A program made the position numbers and the translations under genes. The notes below the pieces were generated by a model, which was not told the DNA's origin, searched no databases, and worked only from the letters and a program-made list of their open reading frames with translations. From Pseudorhodobacter sp. (GTDB lineage: Bacteria > Pseudomonadota > Alphaproteobacteria > Rhodobacterales > Rhodobacteraceae), in the NCBI GenBank assembly GCA_014378345.1, contig JACMNW010000438.1, positions 1 to 8,229 on the forward strand: a stretch of DNA of 8,229 nucleotides. The letters are read 5' to 3'. Shown one piece after another: positions 1 through 8,000 of the stretch; the first letter of the stretch is position 1, and every line of letters begins with the position of its first letter.

Positions 1-441
1 GCCGCCACTACCCGCCTTGGCGCAGCCTTGGCAGGCCTTTTGCAGGCAGGCGATACGCTGCTGTTGCATGGCCCGATAGGGGCTGGTAAAACCCATCTTG
101 CCCGCGCCCTGATCCAAGCCCGTGTGGGGTGGCTGGAAGACGTGCCTTCGCCCAGCTTTACCCTTGTGCAAACCTACCTCGCAGATGGTGTCGAAATCTG
201 GCATGCCGATCTTTACCGCCTGTCCAGCCCGGATGAAGTTTGGGAACTGGGGCTGGACGATGCCTTTTCCACGGCAATCTGCCTGATCGAATGGCCAGAC
301 CGACTTGGCAACTTTGCGCCCGCAAACGCGGTCAGCATTCGGCTTTCCGCAGAAAACGAAGGCCGCCGCGCCGTAATTTCCGGTGAAACACATGCGGCGC
401 TGCTCGTCGCCCTCGCTGCCAAATGGTGCAACAATGACTGA
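1..441 (+). CDS. tsaE: TsaE, tRNA t6A biosynthesis ATPase (N-terminus missing)
   Basis: TsaE (YjeE family) is a small cytoplasmic P-loop ATPase that works with TsaB and TsaD to add threonylcarbamoyl to A37 of tRNAs reading ANN codons. The frame is open from the left edge, so the start codon lies upstream; 146 residues are visible and the family is usually about 150-160, so perhaps ten residues are missing. Counting from the edge, the Walker A motif GPIGAGKT is at residues 24-31, the SPSFTLV segment (family SPTFTLV) at 50-56, the conserved HADLYRL at 68-74, and the Walker B-like IEWPDR at 96-101. These motifs in this order and spacing are diagnostic. A TTG at 28 could be read as a start, but the residues before it (TRLGAALAGLL) match the family's N-terminal helix, so it is not the true start. 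The gene overlaps amgK by 8 nt. No tsaB or tsaD is present in the window. Confidence 0.95.
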   Translation, partial: AATTRLGAALAGLLQAGDTLLLHGPIGAGKTHLARALIQARVGWLEDVPSPSFTLVQTYLADGVEIWHADLYRLSSPDEVWELGLDDAFSTAICLIEWPDRLGNFAPANAVSIRLSAENEGRRAVISGETHAALLVALAAKWCNND

Positions 442-1450
442 TCGCCACGCCCTGTCACAATCCTTCCTGCAGGCGGCTCGCTGGGGTCAAGCCACCCGAA
501 AACACCTTGCTGGTGACGCGTCTGATCGCAGATATGACCGCCTGACCCTTGGCCACAAAACCGCCGTCTTGATGGATGCCCCCCCAGGCAAGGGCGACGA
601 TCCCGCCATATTCGTGTCTGTTGCGGCGCATTTAAGCACCATCGGCCTGTCCGCACCCAGAATAATTGCGCAAGACCTGACCCTTGGCTTCTTGCTGCTC
701 GAAGATTTCGGCGATGCCCTTTTCGCTCGTGAAATTATCCGTGATCCTGCGCAGGAAGCGCACCTTTACACCGCCGCAACCGATGTCTTGATCCACCTGC
801 AAACCGCCAAGCCTGCGCCCGGTTTGCCCAACTTATCGCCATCTGATTGGGCCGAAGCAGCCAGATTCGCGCTGGATTGGTATCGCTTTGCCATAACTGG
901 TAACCGCGCAGAAGCTGATGCTTTCACTGATACCCTATCCAACTTGATCACAATTCACGCCAACGGCCAACGCGTCATGATCCTGCGCGATTACCACGCC
1001 GAAAATCTGTTATGGCTGCCAGCCCGCGAAGGTGTCGCCCGCGTCGGCCTGCTGGATTTCCAGTTGGCCCAACTTGGCCAGCCCGGCTACGATCTTGTCT
1101 CCCTGCTGCAAGACGCCCGCCGCGATGTCTCTCCCGGCACCGAATCCGCTATGATCACCCGCATGATTGCAGCTACCGGTGCCAACGCGAACCCGTTCCA
1201 AACCGCCTATGCTGTGCTTGGCGCCCAGCGCGCCCTGCGCATTCTTGGCATCTTTGCCAAGCTGTGTCTGCACGACGCCAAACCGCAGTATCTGCCCCTC
1301 ATCCCGCGTGTCTGGCACCACTTGCAGCGTAATTTGGCACATCCGGCCCTTGCACCCTTGGCCACGATCTGCGCCAATCGGTTGCCAGAACCGACCCCTG
1401 CAAACTTGCACAAGATAGGCCAACAATGCGGCAAACACCCAGCGCCCTGA
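434..1450 (+). CDS. amgK: AmgK, N-acetylmuramate/N-acetylglucosamine anomeric kinase
   Basis: This is a 338-residue member of the aminoglycoside phosphotransferase/choline kinase fold (COG3178). AmgK phosphorylates the anomeric carbon of MurNAc (and GlcNAc) with ATP, giving the sugar 1-phosphate used by MurU in peptidoglycan recycling. Visible motifs are the nucleotide-loop GDASDRRY at residues 27-34 (AmgK consensus close to GDASxRRY), the hinge strand VLMDAPP, LLLEDFGD, the catalytic-loop RDYHAENL at 185-192 (catalytic Asp186, Asn191), and the DFG-like LLDFQLAQ with Asp208, followed by the conserved GYDLVSLLQDAR. The ATG at 434 is chosen because MTDRHALSQSFL matches the family N-terminus; an in-frame ATG at 383 would only add 17 unconserved residues deep inside tsaE. 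Its start overlaps tsaE by 8 nt and its end overlaps murU by 25 nt. Many databases call such proteins only 'phosphotransferase'. The adjacent murU makes the AmgK assignment strong, though the substrate is inferred, not shown. Confidence 0.88.
   Translation: MTDRHALSQSFLQAARWGQATRKHLAGDASDRRYDRLTLGHKTAVLMDAPPGKGDDPAIFVSVAAHLSTIGLSAPRIIAQDLTLGFLLLEDFGDALFAREIIRDPAQEAHLYTAATDVLIHLQTAKPAPGLPNLSPSDWAEAARFALDWYRFAITGNRAEADAFTDTLSNLITIHANGQRVMILRDYHAENLLWLPAREGVARVGLLDFQLAQLGQPGYDLVSLLQDARRDVSPGTESAMITRMIAATGANANPFQTAYAVLGAQRALRILGIFAKLCLHDAKPQYLPLIPRVWHHLQRNLAHPALAPLATICANRLPEPTPANLHKIGQQCGKHPAP
1413..1419 (+). promoter_or_regulatory. Weak ribosome binding site of murU
   Basis: AGATAGG lies 6 nt before the ATG at 1426, inside the 3' end of amgK. 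It is an imperfect Shine-Dalgarno match. It favours the start at 1426 over the in-frame ATG at 1450, which overlaps the amgK stop codon (TGATG) but would begin the protein inside the first beta strand of the Rossmann core. Confidence 0.4.
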
Positions 1451-2130
1451 TGCTTTTTGCCGCTGGCTTTGGCACCCGGATGGGCGCGCTTACCGCAGAA
1501 AGGCCCAAGCCGCTGCTTACCGTTGGCGGACAAACCCTGATCGACCACGCGCTTGATATTGCAGATGCCGCAGGCATCCAAAACAAGGTCGTCAACCTAC
1601 ACTACCACGGCGAACAAATCGCCCGTCACCTTGCCCACCGCGTTGGCATTTCCCTGTCGTGGGAGCGCGCTGAAATCCTTGAAACCGGCGGTGGCTTGCG
1701 CGCCGCCCTGCCGCTGCTGGGCAAAGGCCCGGTTTATACTCTTAACCCCGATGTCGTTTGGACGGGGCTTAACCCCTTGACCCAACTGCGCGATGCGTGG
1801 AACCCCATCGCAATGGATGCCCTTTTACTGCTGCTTCCGGTAAAATCTGTCCGGGGCCGCGTTGGCCCCGCAGATTTTGCGCTCGCCCCTGATGGCCGCA
1901 TCACCCGTGCGGGCAGCACAGGCCAACACCTGTATATCGGCGCGCAGATCATTCACACCGGCGGGCTGGCCGCCATCCCGGATGTGGCCTTTTCCGTAAA
2001 CCGCTTGTGGGACCAGATGATCGCCGATAATCGCGCTTACGGGCTTATCTACCCCGGCGATTGGTGCGATGTCGGCACCCCGCAAGGCCTGATTGATGCT
2101 GAAATCCTGCTGGCCAGCCACCATGTTTGA
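1426..2130 (+). CDS. murU: MurU, MurNAc-1-phosphate uridylyltransferase
   Basis: This is a 234-residue sugar-1-phosphate nucleotidyltransferase with a GT-A/Rossmann fold. MurU joins UTP and MurNAc 1-phosphate to give UDP-MurNAc, which re-enters peptidoglycan synthesis downstream of MurA and MurB. The signature GFGTRM is at residues 14-19 and the sugar nucleotidyltransferase motif RPKPLLTV at 26-33. NPDVVW at 107-112 carries the likely metal-binding Asp109, and DWCDVGTP at 212-219 carries the second metal ligand Asp215. The length of about 230 residues fits MurU, which lacks the C-terminal acetyltransferase or left-handed helix domain of GlmU-type and many GDP-mannose enzymes. The start at 1426 gives eight residues before the LFAAGFG strand; starting at the ATG at 1450 would remove part of that strand. 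The gene overlaps amgK by 25 nt and addB by 8 nt. Sequence alone could also fit a related hexose-1-phosphate transferase, but pairing with amgK supports MurU. Confidence 0.87.
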   Translation: MRQTPSALMLFAAGFGTRMGALTAERPKPLLTVGGQTLIDHALDIADAAGIQNKVVNLHYHGEQIARHLAHRVGISLSWERAEILETGGGLRAALPLLGKGPVYTLNPDVVWTGLNPLTQLRDAWNPIAMDALLLLLPVKSVRGRVGPADFALAPDGRITRAGSTGQHLYIGAQIIHTGGLAAIPDVAFSVNRLWDQMIADNRAYGLIYPGDWCDVGTPQGLIDAEILLASHHV

Positions 2131-5044
2131 AGCCCCCGGCCCGCGCATTTTCGCCCTGCATCCCGGTGCAGATTTCCCCTCGGAACTGGTCCGCGGCCTG
2201 CACCAACGCCTCGCAGACCAACCGCCTGAGGCAATGGCCAAGGTGCAGCTTTACGTCAACACATCCCGTATGCGGCGGCGCATCATTGATCTTTTCTGCG
2301 CAAACGGTGCAGGCTTTTTGCCGCAAATCCGGCTGATCACCGAACTCGGCCAGCAATCACTGCTGGCCGGCATTCCCGCCGCCATCCCCCCCTTGCGTCG
2401 CCGGTTGGAATTGGCGCGCCTTATCGCGCCGCTTATCGACGCCGATGCCAGCTTTGCCCCTCGCGCCGCCATCTATGATCTGGCCGACAGCTTGGCAGGC
2501 TTGATGGATGAAATGCAGGGCGAAGGCGTAACACCGGCCGATATTGCAGGCCTCGATGTTTCCAATCATTCCGATCATTGGACACGAACGCAGCAGTTTT
2601 TGGGTATTGTCACAGATTATGTAGGTGCCAACGCTGCCCCGGATGCAGAGGCGCGCCAGCGCTTGGTCGTGGCGCGATTGGCCGAGGCTTGGCAAACCAA
2701 CCCACCCCAAAGCCCCGTCATCATTGCAGGCTCCACCGGGTCACGCGGCACTACGGCCCTGTTCATGCGGGCGGTGGCTGCCCTGCCCCAAGGCGCGCTT
2801 ATCCTGCCGGGGTTTGAATTTGATATGTCGCCTGCGGTTTGGGCTGCGTTAGACACTGCTTTGACAGGCGAAGATCATCCACAATACCGCTTTCGTGCGC
2901 TATTGGATGGGCTGGGTCTTTCCCATTCAGCGGTCAAACCGTGGCGCGATATGGCTGCACCAAATCCCGCACGCAACGCGCTTGTCGCCTTATCCATGCG
3001 CCCAGCACCTGTGACCGACGCATGGCTGACCGATGGCCCAAACCTGGTTGATCTCGCCGGGGCTACCAAAGACATCACGCTGATAGAGGCGGCATCACCA
3101 AGGGCTGAAGCTCTCGCCATTGCCCTGATCTTGCGTAAAGCGGCTGAAGATGGCCGCACCGCCGCCCTGATCACGCCAGATCGTGGCCTGACCCGGCAAG
3201 TCACCGCGGCCCTTGATCGTTGGCGTATCCTGCCTGACGATTCTGCAGGCCGCCCGCTTGCCCTATCCGCCCCCGGTCGCCTTCTGCGCCATGTGGCGGG
3301 CCTGTTCGGCCAGCGCCTTACCTCTGAGGCGCTTTTGACGCTGCTCAAACACCCCCTTACCGCCACCGGAGCCGACCGTGGCCTGCATCTGAAGCTCACT
3401 CGCGATTTGGAATTGCACCTGCGCCGAAACGGCCCGGCCTTCCCCACCGGGGCCGACCTGAAAAGGTGGTCAAAGGGTGATGACGCAACCCAGTGGGCCA
3501 CCGCCCTTGCCGCCAGTTTGGATGGCTTAAACGAAGTTTCTACCCGGCCGCTTGCCACCCACATCGCTCATCACCAATCCCTGACAGAAAACTTGGCGCG
3601 CGGTACGGCCACTGCAGGCACTGGCACGCTTTGGGCTGAAAGTGCTGGTATCGCCGCGCTGGCCGTCATGGCCAATCTTGCCTCCGAAGCGGATCATGGC
3701 GCGGATATGTCGCCGCAAGATTATGGCGCCCTGTTTACTGCCATCCTGAACCTGGGCGAGGTGCGTGACCCCGCACAGCCCCACCCCCACATCATGATTT
3801 GGGGCACATTAGAGGCGCGGGTCCAGGGTGCTGATCTGGTTATTTTGGGTGGCCTGAATGATGGATCATGGCCCAAACTGCCAAATCCCGACCCTTGGCT
3901 AAACCGTGATATGCGCCAAAAAGCGGGTCTGTTGTTGCCGGATCGCCAAATCGGGCTGTCCGCACATGATTACCAACAGGCCATCGCCGCGCGTGAGGTG
4001 GTGCTGACCCGCGCCCACCGCAATGCCGATGCTGAAACCGTGGCGTCGCGTTGGCTGAACCGCCTGACCAACCTGTTAGACGGATTGCCCGATATCGGCG
4101 GCGATACAGCGCTGAAGGAAATGCGCGCCCGTGGCAACCAATGGCTGACCCTTGCATCCAGGCTGGAGGATCGCGGCGATCCAGTAGCCCCAGCCCCACG
4201 GCCCGCCCCGCGCCCGCCCGTCGAACATCGGCCAAAAGACCTGTATGTCACTAAAATAGCGACCCTGATCCGCGATCCCTACGCCATTTATGCCCGCTAT
4301 ATCCTGCGGCTTTACCCACTAGACCCGCTGCACCAAACCCCGGATGCGCGTATGCGCGGCCAAACCCTGCACGCCGTGCTGGAGGCGTTTGTAAAAACCC
4401 GCCCTGCGTCTGAAACCATGGCCGAGGCGCGGGTTCGGCTGCTACAAACCGCAAGCGATGTGCTGGAAACAGAAGTTCCCTTCCCCGCCGCCCGCACCCT
4501 GTGGCTGGCACGGCTAAATCGCGCCGCCGATACATTTCTTACGTTTGAAGCAACCAAAAGTGGCGTGTCGTTGCTGATCGAAGATACTGGTGCCACCACG
4601 CTGTACCCGCTTGATTTTACCCTAAGGGCCCGGCCGGACCGGATTGATTTGCTGCAGGACGGCCGCTTAAATATCATTGATTATAAAACCGGTGCACCGC
4701 CCAGCGATAAGCAGCAAAAGCAATATGATAGCCAGCTGCTGCTGCAGGCAGCCATGGCCCAGCGCGGCGGCTTTGGCGCAAGCCTGCCCACCGACGTGGC
4801 ACGCATCACATATATCGGCCTTGGCACCAACCCAAAGATCGCACCCACCGAGATCACCCCCGAACTGACCGGCGAAATTTGGGAAAAACTGCATCAGCTG
4901 ATCGGTAAATACCTGACCCGCGCCCAAGGCTACCCATCGCGCCGGGCGGTATTCACCGAACGCGAGGTTGGCGATTACGATCACCTCGCCCGTTATGGTG
5001 AATGGCAGCAAAGCGACTGGCCCACGCCCGAGGATGTCGGCTAA
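2123..5044 (+). CDS. addB: AddB, double-strand break repair subunit (alphaproteobacterial type)
   Basis: AddB is the partner of AddA in the AddAB helicase-nuclease, which resects double-strand DNA ends and responds to Chi sites. The protein has 973 residues, the usual size for alphaproteobacteria. The N-terminal FALHPGADFP and the following region are an inactivated UvrD-like helicase fold: no GxxGxGKT Walker A is present. The conserved GLNDGSWP is at residues 577-584, followed by DPWLNRDMR. A Pro/Ala/Arg-rich linker (about 686-704) leads into a C-terminal PD-(D/E)XK nuclease with RGQTLHAVLE (His750, Glu754), RPDRID (Asp839/Asp842) and IDYKTG (Asp853, Lys855). Cys59 is the only cysteine. The ATG at 2123 is chosen because MFEAPGPRIF matches family N-termini and overlaps the murU stop by 8 nt; an upstream ATG at 2093 would add ten unconserved residues. 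No clear Shine-Dalgarno precedes it, so re-initiation after murU is likely. Confidence 0.95.
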   Translation: MFEAPGPRIFALHPGADFPSELVRGLHQRLADQPPEAMAKVQLYVNTSRMRRRIIDLFCANGAGFLPQIRLITELGQQSLLAGIPAAIPPLRRRLELARLIAPLIDADASFAPRAAIYDLADSLAGLMDEMQGEGVTPADIAGLDVSNHSDHWTRTQQFLGIVTDYVGANAAPDAEARQRLVVARLAEAWQTNPPQSPVIIAGSTGSRGTTALFMRAVAALPQGALILPGFEFDMSPAVWAALDTALTGEDHPQYRFRALLDGLGLSHSAVKPWRDMAAPNPARNALVALSMRPAPVTDAWLTDGPNLVDLAGATKDITLIEAASPRAEALAIALILRKAAEDGRTAALITPDRGLTRQVTAALDRWRILPDDSAGRPLALSAPGRLLRHVAGLFGQRLTSEALLTLLKHPLTATGADRGLHLKLTRDLELHLRRNGPAFPTGADLKRWSKGDDATQWATALAASLDGLNEVSTRPLATHIAHHQSLTENLARGTATAGTGTLWAESAGIAALAVMANLASEADHGADMSPQDYGALFTAILNLGEVRDPAQPHPHIMIWGTLEARVQGADLVILGGLNDGSWPKLPNPDPWLNRDMRQKAGLLLPDRQIGLSAHDYQQAIAAREVVLTRAHRNADAETVASRWLNRLTNLLDGLPDIGGDTALKEMRARGNQWLTLASRLEDRGDPVAPAPRPAPRPPVEHRPKDLYVTKIATLIRDPYAIYARYILRLYPLDPLHQTPDARMRGQTLHAVLEAFVKTRPASETMAEARVRLLQTASDVLETEVPFPAARTLWLARLNRAADTFLTFEATKSGVSLLIEDTGATTLYPLDFTLRARPDRIDLLQDGRLNIIDYKTGAPPSDKQQKQYDSQLLLQAAMAQRGGFGASLPTDVARITYIGLGTNPKIAPTEITPELTGEIWEKLHQLIGKYLTRAQGYPSRRAVFTEREVGDYDHLARYGEWQQSDWPTPEDVG
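5030..5034 (+). promoter_or_regulatory. Ribosome binding site of addA
   Basis: GAGGA lies 9 nt before the addA ATG at 5044, inside the last codons of addB. It is the best Shine-Dalgarno match ahead of any start in the window and supports this start codon, which shares its A with the addB TAA stop (TAATG). Confidence 0.65.
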
Positions 5045-8000
5045 TGCGCAATGATGCTTCCGCCCGGCAAGTTCAGGCCGCTGGTCCCAACGCGTCGACA
5101 TGGCTGTCTGCGAATGCGGGGTCTGGCAAAACCAAGGTGCTGATCGACCGCGTGGCGCGCCTGCTATTGTCAGGCGTCAAACCCCAGCACATCCTGTGCC
5201 TCACCTACACAAAGGCGGCGGCGGCAGAGATGCAGAACAGACTGTTCAAACGCTTGGGCGCTTGGGCGATGATGCCAAATGAGGCTCTGTTACGGGAGTT
5301 GCAGGACTTGGGCGATCGCCACGCCACGCCCAATCACCTGCCGCTCGCCCGCCAGCTGTTCGCCGCCGCTATTGATACGCCGGGCGGTTTGCGCATTCAA
5401 ACCATCCATTCCTTTTGCGCCATGTTGCTGCGCCGTTTCCCGCTTGAGGCCGGAGTTTCGCCGCAATTCGTCGAACTTGACGATCGCGCAGGCCGCCTGT
5501 TGCGGGATGCCATTGTGCAAGACATGGCCGATATTCTTGCCCCCGATGCCGTGGCCGCCGTTGCCCGCGCCTATACCGGCGAAGATTTCTCCAAGTTGAT
5601 GGATCAAACCTCGCGCGTGAAAAGCGCGTTCGCTAACCCGATGACCTTGGCCGAATGTCGCGCGGTGTTCGACGTGCCAAACGGTATGACAGACGAAACC
5701 CTGCTGGCCGATATATTTTTGGGCGGTGAGGATGATTGGCTCCCGCAAGTGGCGTCAGTCATGCTTGCCGGATCAACCAATGATGTAAGGGATGGCAAAA
5801 AGCTTTTGGCCATCAATTTGCGTGCGCCAAGTCTTTCCACCATCGAAGATCTAGAAGATGTGCTGCTAAGCGGACTGAAGACTAAGGCACCATTTTCCGC
5901 CAAATTAGACACACTTCCAACGCAACCGACGCGACCCAAGCTCGGCCCCCTGCACGACCGCCTGCAAGACCTGATGCGCCGCGTCGAAGCCACCCGCCCC
6001 AAACGCCTTGCCCTTTTCGCTGCCGAAAAAACCTTTGCCCTGCACCAATTTGCCGCCGTCTTTCTGCCGGAATACGCGCGTCGCAAAGCCATTCGCGGCT
6101 GGCTTGATTTCGATGATCTGATCACGCGCACCCGCGATTTGCTGGCAAAATCGCCTGTCGCGCAATGGGTGCTGTTCCGCCTTGATGGCGGCATCGCCCA
6201 TATTCTGGTGGATGAGGCGCAAGATACCAGCCCCGATCAATGGCAGGTGATTGAATGCCTGGCCGCCGAATTTACCGCAGGTCAGGGCGCGCATACCGGC
6301 CCGCGCACCATATTTGTGGTGGGTGATAAAAAGCAGTCGATCTATTCCTTCCAAGGCGCCGATGTCGCCGCGTTTGATCAGATGAAGGGCGCATTTTCGC
6401 ACCGTTTGGCCGCTTCAGGGTCTGGTTTGGTGAAACTTGATCTGGAATACTCCTTCCGTTCCTCGCCTGCCATTCTGCGCTTGGTAGACCTTACGTTTGA
6501 CGAACGCCGCAAAATGGCGCTTGGCGGCGACATGCGGCATTACGCCTTCAACGCCGATATGCCGGGGTGGGTGGAACTGTTGCCGGTGATCGAATCTGGC
6601 GGCAAGGCCCCGGATTTCACCATGGAGAACCCGGTAGATCTGGTAACCACCCAACACCATTCGGTGCGCCTTGCCGCGGGTATCGCCAATCGCATCAAGA
6701 TGATGATTAAGGATGGCCACCAGATTCCCATCAAGGGCACCAATCCCATTGTGTTGCGCCCCGTTCATGCGGGCGACTTCCTGATCCTTGTGCAGCGCCG
6801 AAATGAAGTGTTTTCCCAAATCATCCGCGCCTGCAAAAACCTTGATCTGCCTATTGCGGGCGCAGACCGTCTGAAGCTTGGTGGCGAACTTGCGGTCAAG
6901 GATTTGGCCGCGCTGCTCGCTTTTCTTGCCACACCCGAGGATGATCTTTCGCTTGCTGTCATCCTGCGCTCCCCGCTGTGTGGCTGGTCGGAAGCACAGC
7001 TTTATGATCTGGCACAGGGCCGGACCGGCTATTTGTGGCAGGCCTTGCGGGCTAAGGCCGCCCTTTTCCCCGATACCATGGCTATGCTGAACGATCTGCG
7101 CGACCAGACCGATTATCTGCGCCCGTTTGATCTGATCGAGCGTGCATTGACCCGCCACAATGGCCGCAAAAACCTGCTGGCAAGGCTGGGGGCCGAAGCG
7201 GAAGATGGCATTGACGAACTGCTATCCCAAGCCTTGGCTTATGAGCGCAATGATGTGCCCAGCTTGACCGGGTTTTTGGGCTGGCTGCAAACCGATGATA
7301 TCGACGTCAAACGCCAGATGGAAAGCGAAGGTCACAAAATCCGGGTGATGACCGTGCACGGAGCCAAGGGGCTGGAAGCCCCAGTTGTGATCCTGCCCGA
7401 TACCGCGGATCGTCAACCGCAAGACCGTGATGAGGTTTACCGCTTCGGGCTGCAAGGCCCCGCCATCTGGAAAACATCAAAATCCGAAAGCCCCCCTGCC
7501 ACCAATACAGAACGCGCCGACCGCGAGGCCCTGCGCGCGCATGAATCCATGCGCCTGTTGTATGTCGCGATGACACGCGCGCAAAGCATCCTGATCGTGG
7601 CGGCGGGTGGTGAGGTAACCAAACCCGACGCGTGGTATAATATCATTCAGGCCGGAATGGAGGCGGTTGGGGCCACGCCTTCGCCGGGCGGCGGCATGGT
7701 TTATAGCCATGGCGATCTGCCAAACGATCCACAAACCGAAAAAGAACCGCAAACAAAAGATCCGTTGCCCGATTGGGCCACCGCCCAAGCGCCCGACGCA
7801 CCGCGTGAATCAGTAACAATTTCTCCCTCCAGCCTTGGCGGTGCAAAAGCTCTGCCCGGCGATGATGGGCTTGATGAAGACGCAGCCTTGGCGCGCGGCC
7901 ATCTTTTGCATGTGTTGCTCGAAAATCTGCCAAACGCGGAAGACGTTGATTGGCCCGCCATGGCCGAAGCGCTTGTTCCTGACCCGGCAGAGTGCGCTGC

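Noticed and set aside
383..433. Upstream ATG extending amgK by 17 residues
   Set aside because: The extra residues are an out-of-frame reading of the tsaE 3' end with no family similarity; the ATG at 434 gives the expected N-terminus.
579..585. Run of seven C in amgK, with a second run of seven C at 2386-2392 in addB, considered as possible phase-variation or slippage tracts
   Set aside because: Both encode ordinary residues (the first is part of the conserved MDAPP motif), the frames are intact, and such runs are expected in GC-rich coding DNA.
5100..5599. Short + strand open frames inside the 5' part of addA (5100-5282 and 5279-5599), considered as separate small genes or a sign of a frameshifted addA
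   Set aside because: The addA frame starting at 5044 is open to the end of the window, with all helicase motifs in one frame. These frames are its shadows in the other reading frames.
6415..7158. Long minus-strand open frame of 247 codons inside addA, with several others opposite addA, addB and amgK
   Set aside because: They lie opposite strongly conserved motifs of addA and addB, have compositions expected from the reverse of GC-rich codons, and show no recognisable family motif or plausible ribosome binding site.
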